NCBI GenBank assembly: GCA_016933295.1
Contig: JAFGBG010000191.1
Coordinates: forward strand, 1 to 49,733
Reading direction: 5' to 3'
DNA length: 49,733 nucleotides
From: Sedimentisphaerales bacterium
Lineage (GTDB): Bacteria > Planctomycetota > Phycisphaerae > Sedimentisphaerales > Anaerobacaceae
The notes beneath the pieces were generated by a model. It saw only the letters and a list, made by a program, of their open reading frames with translations. It had not been told where the DNA came from and made no database searches. Each line of letters opens with the position of its first letter. Positions within the stretch are counted from its first letter, which is position 1. The translations under genes and the position numbers were made by a program. Shown here piece by piece: positions 1 to 4,894 of this stretch.

Positions 1-1
1 G

Positions 2-241
2 TGCTTTTTCGGTTTAAGCTTCATCGGGTGGATTAACGATCTTTCGCCTTACGTCTGCTGCAAGCGGGCTATCGCCGGGGCGGCGATCGTGTATATCGCC
101 AGCTCCATTGCCGTTAAGGCAGTAAACGCGATATTGATAGACGCGATGATTATGAACCGTCTGGATCAACAGGATAAATCAAAAATAACCCGAACGAATA
201 AAATAAGACCGGGAGATATCGGCGGTGGCGGCAATAGCTGA
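2..241 (+). CDS. C-terminal part of a membrane protein (partial)
   Basis: This reading frame is open from the window edge to a TGA at 239-241, giving 79 residues whose N-terminus lies outside the window. A hydrophobic, Ala/Ile-rich stretch (about residues 20-48) looks like a membrane segment. The tail is polar and ends in a run of glycines. The last 17 bases overlap the GTG start of fliA, so it is probably co-transcribed and translationally coupled with it. The flagellar context suggests a role linked to motility, but I do not recognise the family from this fragment. Confidence 0.6.
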   Translation, partial: CFFGLSFIGWINDLSPYVCCKRAIAGAAIVYIASSIAVKAVNAILIDAMIMNRLDQQDKSKITRTNKIRPGDIGGGGNS

Positions 242-1022
242 AAACATTTGTGAAGACAAAAAGATGCCGAACGGCATTGCGCTTCGCGCATATTCCGACC
301 GGAACGATTCTATCGACCGCGAGGAAGAGAACGAGCTGATCACCGTGCATCTGCCGATGGTCCGAATGATAGTAAAAAAAGTTATAACGTATTTGAAGCC
401 TCCGCTGACCTTTGAAGATATGGTCTCGGCAGGTACGGTCGGGCTTGTCAGGGCCGCACGTGATTTCGATCCCTCACAGCGAGCGGAATTCAAAACCTAC
501 GCCTATATTCGGATCAAAGGGGCTATTCTCGACGAGCTTAGAGGCTGGTCGTTTATGCCGGCGAATGTTAATAAAAAGATTCGCGATGCGCAGGAGCTGA
601 GCCGAAAAATCGCCGAACAGACCGGCGTTGCGCCGACGGATGCCGAGCTGGCCGAGAAGCTCGGAATCTCCGTTTCCGAGCTTTTGGAGATGTACGAAAG
701 TTCCCGCGCCCGGAATTTTGTCTCGCTTGACGGTTTAGAGCAGAATTCGCCGGTCTTGAGTAATCTGATTACGGCAGACGAGACGAATGCTCCCGACCGG
801 CGGCTCGAGCGGCAGGAGCTTATCAGGGAGCTGGCCGAGGCGATACGGCAGTTATCTCAGAAGCATCGGCAGGTAATTCTGCTTTATTATCAAAAACATC
901 TGACAATGAAACAGATTGCCGATGTTATGGAAGTCACGGAGTCGCGTGTCAGCCAGTTGCACGCGGGGGCTTTGTTCAATTTGTCTGTCAAATTGAAGGG
1001 GTGGAATAATGGCGGATTATGA
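225..1022 (+). CDS. fliA: RNA polymerase sigma factor for flagellar operons (sigma-28, FliA/WhiG family)
   Basis: A 265-residue sigma-70 family protein of the group that directs late flagellar genes. Region 2 is clear around residues 35-110: HLPMVRMIVKKV, DMVSAGTVGLVRAARDFD, and FKTYAYIRIKGAILDELR, which carries the -10 recognition and melting residues. Region 3 follows at about 115-185 with an ELAEKLGIS-type helix. Region 4 is at about 205-260 (LSQKHRQVILLYY, LTMKQIADVMEVTESRVSQLH), the helix-turn-helix for the -35 element. The start is GTG at 225, with GGAG about 10 bases upstream. An ATG at 264 is possible but has no good ribosome binding site. It overlaps the next gene by 14 bases. A FlgM-like gene with a matching promoter lies 2 kb downstream, which supports the assignment. 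Confidence 0.93.
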   Translation: MAAIAENICEDKKMPNGIALRAYSDRNDSIDREEENELITVHLPMVRMIVKKVITYLKPPLTFEDMVSAGTVGLVRAARDFDPSQRAEFKTYAYIRIKGAILDELRGWSFMPANVNKKIRDAQELSRKIAEQTGVAPTDAELAEKLGISVSELLEMYESSRARNFVSLDGLEQNSPVLSNLITADETNAPDRRLERQELIRELAEAIRQLSQKHRQVILLYYQKHLTMKQIADVMEVTESRVSQLHAGALFNLSVKLKGWNNGGL

Positions 1023-1227
1023 TTCTAATATGATTAAGCCGGTGGACGGCCTGCAGAATATTACGTCCCTGGCACCGGCCAGACGCCGCGAGCAGAGAAG
1101 TCGCCGGCAGAAGTTCCAGCAGGAAAATCGTGACAAGCAGGACCGGCAATTCGACGACGCCGCCGCGGAGCAGCAGGGCGAAAATGAAAAAAGCTCGAAC
1201 GGCGGCGGAATCGATTTTTGTGCCTGA
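1009..1227 (+). CDS. Small charged hypothetical protein downstream of fliA
   Basis: A 72-residue protein whose ATG lies inside the 3' end of fliA (14-base overlap), which implies coupled translation. It is very hydrophilic and Arg/Gln/Glu-rich, with the basic block ARRREQRSRRQK near residue 25 followed by a Gln/Asp/Glu-rich half that is probably disordered. It has no signal peptide or membrane segment. I recognise no family. Its position between fliA and other short genes suggests an auxiliary motility gene, but that is inference only. Confidence 0.6.
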   Translation: MADYDSNMIKPVDGLQNITSLAPARRREQRSRRQKFQQENRDKQDRQFDDAAAEQQGENEKSSNGGGIDFCA

Positions 1228-1256
1228 AAGTTAAGGTTAAAAGATTGGGATAAAAA

Positions 1257-1496
1257 ATGGCGAAAAAAACGGGACAAATCTTAAAAAGTGACGAAATTAA
1301 GCTCGAAGGTCGGTTCCATCTTAATCCGGCGGATGCGCGGAATAACAGTCAGGGCCAAAAAGTTTCCGCTCTGCCGTCGCCACACGTCCGGATTCTGGAA
1401 AATACGCCGGAGTACGCCGTTATCGGCGTGACCTGCTCCTGCGGCAGGGAAATCTCGGTAAGATGTGATTATGCCGATGCCCGGGCTCGTGAATAA
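1257..1496 (+). CDS. Small hypothetical protein with a CxC...C motif
   Basis: A 79-residue cytoplasmic protein starting at ATG 1257, 29 bases after the previous gene, in the fliA operon. The C-terminal half has the pattern VTCSCGREISVRCDY, so three cysteines could bind a metal, followed by a charged tail. The N-terminal half is basic and polar. No catalytic motif is visible. The motif resembles short zinc-ribbon-like pieces, but the fourth ligand is missing, so metal binding is uncertain. The family is not recognised. Confidence 0.6.
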   Translation: MAKKTGQILKSDEIKLEGRFHLNPADARNNSQGQKVSALPSPHVRILENTPEYAVIGVTCSCGREISVRCDYADARARE

Positions 1497-1526
1497 AAAC
1501 AAAGAATCGATAAGGAGATAACGAAA

Positions 1527-2084
1527 ATGAGACCTGAAAACAAAACCGTCTGTTCGCTGATTCTTTTGGCCTGCGTAATTATTCTTCAGGGCTGCACCGG
1601 CGTTCGGGACACTCAGCAGGCCGAGACCGCTCCGAGCCTTGCTGATTTGATGCAGAATGATTCCGTTGCCAGAAGATTCCAGGAATCCACCGAAGGCAAT
1701 TCCAATCCCGTGGAATCGGCGATAGAGCTGTCGGAAAAATACGCCAGGCTTTCCGAAGAAGCATCCGTCCTGCGGCAGCAAAACAAAGAGCTTGTCGCGT
1801 ATAACCAGCAGCTCAGCGATAAAGTAAAGTCTTTCGAAACTCAATTGCAGCAGACTCAGAAAGAGCTGACCGAGGCCAATCAGGTTCTGATTGAAATGCG
1901 CGTCGAATTGAACAACTGGAAAAGCGATGTGCTCGGATTCCGCGAGGAAATGCGCGACGCCGAGACGGCGCAACTGGAAGCTCTGCTGAAAATACTCCAC
2001 GTTCTCGGCGGCGAAATCAAAACCGAATCGGCGCAAAGCGATACCATAGGCACGGCGAAAACGACGATAGGGCGGGCCGGGTAG
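1527..2084 (+). CDS. Coiled-coil lipoprotein
   Basis: A 185-residue lipoprotein. The N-terminus has a hydrophobic signal segment ending in a lipobox (ILQGC, Cys at about residue 22). The mature part has a long coiled coil (about residues 60-150) rich in Glu, Gln and Leu heptads (KYARLSEEASVLRQQNKEL, then QLSDKVKSFETQLQQTQ). The start ATG 1527 has an AAGGAGA ribosome binding site. Continuity with fliA and the following lipoprotein suggests envelope parts related to the flagellum or its cell-wall passage. No known flagellar protein could be identified. Confidence 0.75.
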   Translation: MRPENKTVCSLILLACVIILQGCTGVRDTQQAETAPSLADLMQNDSVARRFQESTEGNSNPVESAIELSEKYARLSEEASVLRQQNKELVAYNQQLSDKVKSFETQLQQTQKELTEANQVLIEMRVELNNWKSDVLGFREEMRDAETAQLEALLKILHVLGGEIKTESAQSDTIGTAKTTIGRAG

Positions 2085-2116
2085 CCTGGTTCGATAAGTT
2101 TTTTCGGGTAACTCAG

Positions 2117-2770
2117 ATGTGCAATAGCAAGAGACTATTAAAATTCCGCCGGTATAGAAGAGCATGTTTTGTACTGCTTTTCGCCGTTGCTCTTGTCTCG
2201 GGATGCCGGACTCAGGGTTTTTTCACTCCCGCGGCGAATTATTACTACGTAAATCCGAACGCCGACTTGAGAATGGTCGGCAGGGTCGCCGTCGTCGAGC
2301 TGAACAACGATTCGAGCCGCCCGCGGGTCTCCTCCGATATAACCGAAGAGCTTTTCAAGGCCCTGCAAAAAAAGCAGATTTTCGGTCTGAGCATCGTCCG
2401 GCAGGACGATCCTTCCTGGCGAAGCTTGCAGCTCGACGCGGACTCGACATATACCGACGAGCAGATTTCGTCCATTCGCGAAACGTTAAAATGCGACGCC
2501 GTCCTGATAGGCTCCGTCACCGAATTTCGGGCCTATCCGCACATGGCCGTCGGACTGCGGCTGCGACTGCTCGATTTGAGAAACGGCAGATTAATATGGG
2601 CGCTCGAGCAGATTTGGGATATCAGCGACAGGCCGACCGAGGCCCGAATAAAAAGGTATTATAAATCCGAGAAAAGCTCCGACTCGGCCGCATCTCAGCA
2701 GCGTCTGGCGGCCCTGAGTCCGCTTGAATTTATAAGGTTCGTTTGCTTCGAGGTGGCCGAAACTATGTAG
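2117..2770 (+). CDS. Lipoprotein with CsgG/FlgT-like fold (putative)
   Basis: A 217-residue protein with a basic N-terminus, a hydrophobic segment and a lipobox (LVSGC, Cys at about residue 30). The body reads like CsgG-, FlgT- or LpoB-type envelope proteins: GRVAVVELNNDS (strand plus loop), an SSDITEELFKALQ helix, a DAVLIGSVTEF strand after a cysteine-containing turn, then LRLRLLDLRNGRLIWALEQ. These families bind outer-membrane or cell-wall machinery. FlgT in Vibrio helps build the H-ring of the flagellum, which would fit this location. The assignment rests on pattern only. It is the last gene of the fliA cluster. Confidence 0.6.
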   Translation: MCNSKRLLKFRRYRRACFVLLFAVALVSGCRTQGFFTPAANYYYVNPNADLRMVGRVAVVELNNDSSRPRVSSDITEELFKALQKKQIFGLSIVRQDDPSWRSLQLDADSTYTDEQISSIRETLKCDAVLIGSVTEFRAYPHMAVGLRLRLLDLRNGRLIWALEQIWDISDRPTEARIKRYYKSEKSSDSAASQQRLAALSPLEFIRFVCFEVAETM

Positions 2771-2884
2771 CTCCCAGCGGCCCGCCGAAGGCTTATAAAA
2801 GCGGCCGAAATCATTATAATATCGCCGAAATGCTATTACAGCACAATATTATAGGAATTGAATAAAAAGTGATTTTTTTTGGTA

Positions 2885-2910
2885 TAAAAATCTCAAGTTT
2901 TTGCCGAATC
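2885..2910 (+). promoter_or_regulatory. Sigma-28-type promoter in front of the FlgM-like gene
   Basis: TAAA at 2885-2888 and GCCGAATC at 2903-2910, separated by 14 bases, closely match the flagellar sigma-28 consensus (TAAA, about 15 bases, GCCGATAA). A transcript would start near 2917, about 40 bases before the FlgM-like ATG. The sigma factor itself is encoded 2 kb upstream. Confidence 0.6.
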
Positions 2911-2957
2911 GAGCGACAATAATTGTGGATTAGAAATCCAGAAAGAGCGTTGGCATA

Positions 2958-3224
2958 ATGATTGATAAAATTGAAATACAAAAGCTCCTGATAGAATCGG
3001 GATTACCTTCGAAGCCCCTTAACGCCGGCTCGGCTTATTCGGATAATGATGCGGATATTGCCTTTAGTGTTGAAAATACCGACCTGATAAAAAAGGCAAT
3101 GCAGGATAATACGGCGGATACGCCGGATATCGAAAAGATAAGGCAGGAACTTATTTCAGGCACACTCGAATCCGAGCAAAACTTCCTCGAAGCAGCAACA
3201 AACCTCTACGATTACGGCATATAA
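2958..3224 (+). CDS. flgM: FlgM-like anti-sigma-28 factor
   Basis: An 88-residue acidic protein. The C-terminal part, DIEKIRQELISGTLESEQ (about residues 55-72) followed by an amphipathic helix ending in NLYDYGI, matches the helix-turn-helix arrangement by which FlgM proteins clamp sigma-28. The N-terminal half is polar and probably disordered, as is usual for FlgM. FlgM holds FliA inactive until the hook is complete and is then exported through the flagellar apparatus. The gene has its own sigma-28-type promoter, so FliA would drive its own inhibitor, a known feedback design. The last 60 bases are duplicated at 3912-3971. Confidence 0.65.
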   Translation: MIDKIEIQKLLIESGLPSKPLNAGSAYSDNDADIAFSVENTDLIKKAMQDNTADTPDIEKIRQELISGTLESEQNFLEAATNLYDYGI

Positions 3225-3243
3225 CACTTTGTCATTGCGAGCG
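3165..3243 (+). repeat. 79-bp direct repeat, copy 1 (3' end of flgM)
   Basis: This segment covers the end of the FlgM-like gene, its stop codon and the first bases of a REP-like element. It matches 3912-3990 at 76 of 79 positions without gaps. The three differences are AA for GG near the middle and C for A just after the stop. Confidence 0.9.
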
Positions 3244-3258
3244 CAGCGCGGTAATCTT
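3231..3258 (+). repeat. Dispersed REP-like element, copy A
   Basis: Begins GTCATTGCGAGCG and ends GCGGTAATCTT. The same 5' block occurs at 3978 and 4549, each time closed by a (C)AATCTT end. It lies directly after the flgM stop codon. Confidence 0.6.
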
Positions 3259-3333
3259 CCAAAAAATGTACCCACTATGGTGCAGGCGGTTACCTTTAAT
3301 TCTCTCATGATATTTACTTATTTCATATTTATA

Positions 3334-3873
3334 TCATAAACGTTTCTGAGCAAGTATATACACAATATTATTTTGATCATCTATGAAAACTCTATAATCA
3401 ACTACATAACCAAGTTTCCTAACATTAGAACTCTGATCACGGTATGTAATCAAAAGCCCGCTTTTGAAAGACTCATCATCAAACAATTTGATACCCAAAT
3501 ATTCCTGCCACTCACTTGGATCACCGTCAAATATCTTTGCATTTTGACTTACTCTCTCTATGAAATATTCTGATTTTACCATGTCGGTCTTCACATCAGG
3601 TGGGGCAAATGTCTGATTGGCCCAGGTTATACCTTCGGAATCGGTTTCGAACTTTACAAAAATTTCAAATAATTCTCTCTGGATGTGATACATAGCTCGC
3701 ATATTTTCAGCTTTGCCGGGTAAGTCAAGACCTGTTATATGTTTGAATTTTTTTCTTATTTCATTACCTGGAACTTCTTCGATAGATGAAGGACTACAGC
3801 TCGATAAGGTTATTAAAGTAATGCATATGATTAACATATACCTGAGAATTAAACGCTTTCTGTAATTATCCAC
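3334..3873 (-). CDS. Small lipoprotein of unknown function
   Basis: A 179-residue protein. The open frame reaches 3948, but its first 25 codons read through the antisense of a repeat. The better start is GTG at 3873, with AAGGAG 8 bases upstream. The N-terminus is basic, then hydrophobic (LIICITLITL), ending in a lipobox (LSSC, Cys at about residue 25). The mature part is mixed alpha/beta with no cysteines and no recognisable domain. The gene sits exactly between two direct copies of the flgM tail, on the opposite strand, so it may have arrived with the rearrangement that made the duplication. Confidence 0.65.
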   Translation of the reverse strand: MDNYRKRLILRYMLIICITLITLSSCSPSSIEEVPGNEIRKKFKHITGLDLPGKAENMRAMYHIQRELFEIFVKFETDSEGITWANQTFAPPDVKTDMVKSEYFIERVSQNAKIFDGDPSEWQEYLGIKLFDDESFKSGLLITYRDQSSNVRKLGYVVDYRVFIDDQNNIVYILAQKRL

Positions 3874-3911
3874 TATTAATCTCCTTAATATCCGGGCTTT
3901 TCTCCGGTACG

Positions 3912-3990
3912 CTCGAATCCGAGCAAAACTTCCTCGAAGCAGCGGCAAACCTCTACGATTACGGCATATAACAATTTGTCATTGCGAGCG
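3912..3990 (+). repeat. 79-bp direct repeat, copy 2 (orphan flgM tail)
   Basis: A copy of 3165-3243 with 76 of 79 identical bases. It has no start codon or upstream half, so it is a fragment, not a second gene. Confidence 0.9.
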
Positions 3991-4037
3991 ATTCGAAGAA
4001 TCGCGGCGGTCACCAGGATGGCTTACGCCACAATCTT
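3978..4037 (+). repeat. Dispersed REP-like element, copy B
   Basis: Begins GTCATTGCGAGCG and ends CAATCTT, with a longer interior that includes the self-complementary GATTCGAAGAATC. Its left end belongs to the 79-bp duplicated block. Confidence 0.5.
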
Positions 4038-4044
4038 CAAAATT

Positions 4045-4094
4045 GTCATTCCTGCGGAACCTGTCCTGAGCAGCGTCGAAGGAGCAGGAATCCA
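4045..4094 (+). repeat. Inverted-repeat element (ATTCCTGC...GCAGGAAT)
   Basis: GTCATTCCTGC at the left and GCAGGAATCC at the right form an 8-bp hairpin around about 30 bases. It is non-coding and probably another dispersed palindromic element. Confidence 0.5.
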
Positions 4095-4110
4095 AAATTT
4101 TGGGTCAGCT

Positions 4111-4278
4111 TTAATAATATACAAAAATTGTTATCTCTTTCTCGGTGGTCTTTTCACCCTCGAACACAACTCTCACCGAATGCAAACCGATATCATCATC
4201 TTCCGGCCTCCATTTAAGGAAATCGCGGCCGTCTCGTTTGATTAATTTCATCCCGGGTGGATAGGGCTTTTTAAGGCA
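4111..4278 (-). pseudogene. Out-of-frame C-terminal half of the pilin-like gene
   Basis: Reading the minus strand in the next frame gives a continuous segment from about 4278 to a TAA at 4111-4113: PPGMKLIKRDG, DFLKWRPEDDDIGLHSV, RVVFEGEKTTEKEITIFV. This looks like one immunoglobulin-like beta domain (W-x-P, D-x-G-x-H, alternating strands). It directly continues the pilin-like frame that stops at 4248. The overlap of the two frames lies near the run CTTTTTAA at about 4267-4275, so a single-base indel would join them into a protein of about 136 residues. Confidence 0.55.
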
Positions 4279-4520
4279 ACGCCGCAATTCCTCGGATGGT
4301 CAATCCTTACTATATAGATATCATCCTGTGGTTTTTTCTCGGAAGGAAGTGTAATTTCCATACGAACCATTCCTTCGTCATTAATCTCGGTTTCTATTGC
4401 ACATAATTCCAATGCTCTGTCTTTGGCACCAATAAGACAGGGCAAGAGGATGCTCGTTAATAGCATTATAATTGAAATTACTATCAACAGTTCAATAAGT
4501 GTAAAACCTTTGCGTTGCAC
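4248..4520 (-). CDS. Type IV pilin-like / pseudopilin protein, probably truncated by a frameshift
   Basis: The N-terminus after the GTG start at 4520 is a textbook class III signal: (M)QRKG, then FTLIELLIVISIIMLL, the N-methylated hydrophobic helix cut by prepilin peptidase before Phe. GAGGGA lies about 7 bases upstream of this GTG. The open frame runs further upstream to 4583, but only by reading a REP-like element. The frame ends at a TGA at 4248 after 90 residues, and the downstream part continues in another frame (4111-4278). Planctomycetes carry many such secreted pilin-like proteins. Function as written is doubtful. It could be a pseudogene or a sequencing error. Confidence 0.6.
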   Translation of the reverse strand: MQRKGFTLIELLIVISIIMLLTSILLPCLIGAKDRALELCAIETEINDEGMVRMEITLPSEKKPQDDIYIVRIDHPRNCGVALKSPIHPG

Positions 4521-4548
4521 GTTGTATCCCTCTTGAATTTTACCTTCT

Positions 4549-4587
4549 GTCATTGCGAGGAGGCAGTAATGCCGACGCGGCAATCTT
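4549..4587 (+). repeat. Dispersed REP-like element, copy C
   Basis: Begins GTCATTGCGAGGAGG and ends CGACGCGGCAATCTT. Same orientation as copies A and B. It overlaps only the unused upstream extension of the pilin-like frame. Confidence 0.6.
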
Positions 4588-4894
4588 CTATCTAACTCGT
4601 GCTAAGTAGCGTAGCTACTTAGCAGAGTAGTAAGCTGCCAACCTATACGCCATACGCTGTACGCTATATATAAAGGCGTTTCTCTCGGCTAAATATTAAT
4701 CATTTTTTTGAAAAAATCTTAAAAAACTTAAGATACTAAGGCAAAAATTTTGTTTTTTTGTCATTTTTTGCCGGATTCCAACTTCGGAAATAACGAAATT
4801 AGTTTGACTTTCCCTCCGGCCTACGCATTCATTATAAAAGTAGATATCAAATAAACTTATATTGGTAAACTACCCAATTTTTCTATTCAGCTAT
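4588..4894. other. Gene-free region with hairpin and heptamer repeat
   Basis: No gene is seen. It contains a perfect 10-bp inverted repeat, GCTAAGTAGC / GCTACTTAGC, at 4601-4623 with a 3-base loop, then a 7-bp-period repeat at 4643-4670. The rest is T-rich, with a GGCAAAAA / TTTTTGCC pair at about 4740-4772 that could act as a weak terminator. Confidence 0.55.
4643..4670 (+). repeat. Degenerate 7-bp tandem repeat (4 units)
   Basis: Units CTATACG, CCATACG, CTGTACG, CTATATA in strict 7-bp register. The unit is related to the array at 8375-8416. Confidence 0.7.

Noticed and set aside
1281-2165. 294-residue minus-strand frame
   Set aside because: Antisense to three co-directional genes with lipobox and ribosome sites. 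It has no family features.
3874-3948. Longer N-terminus of the minus-strand lipoprotein
   Set aside because: These codons read the antisense of the flgM-tail repeat. The GTG at 3873 has a perfect AAGGAG site and gives a normal lipoprotein signal.
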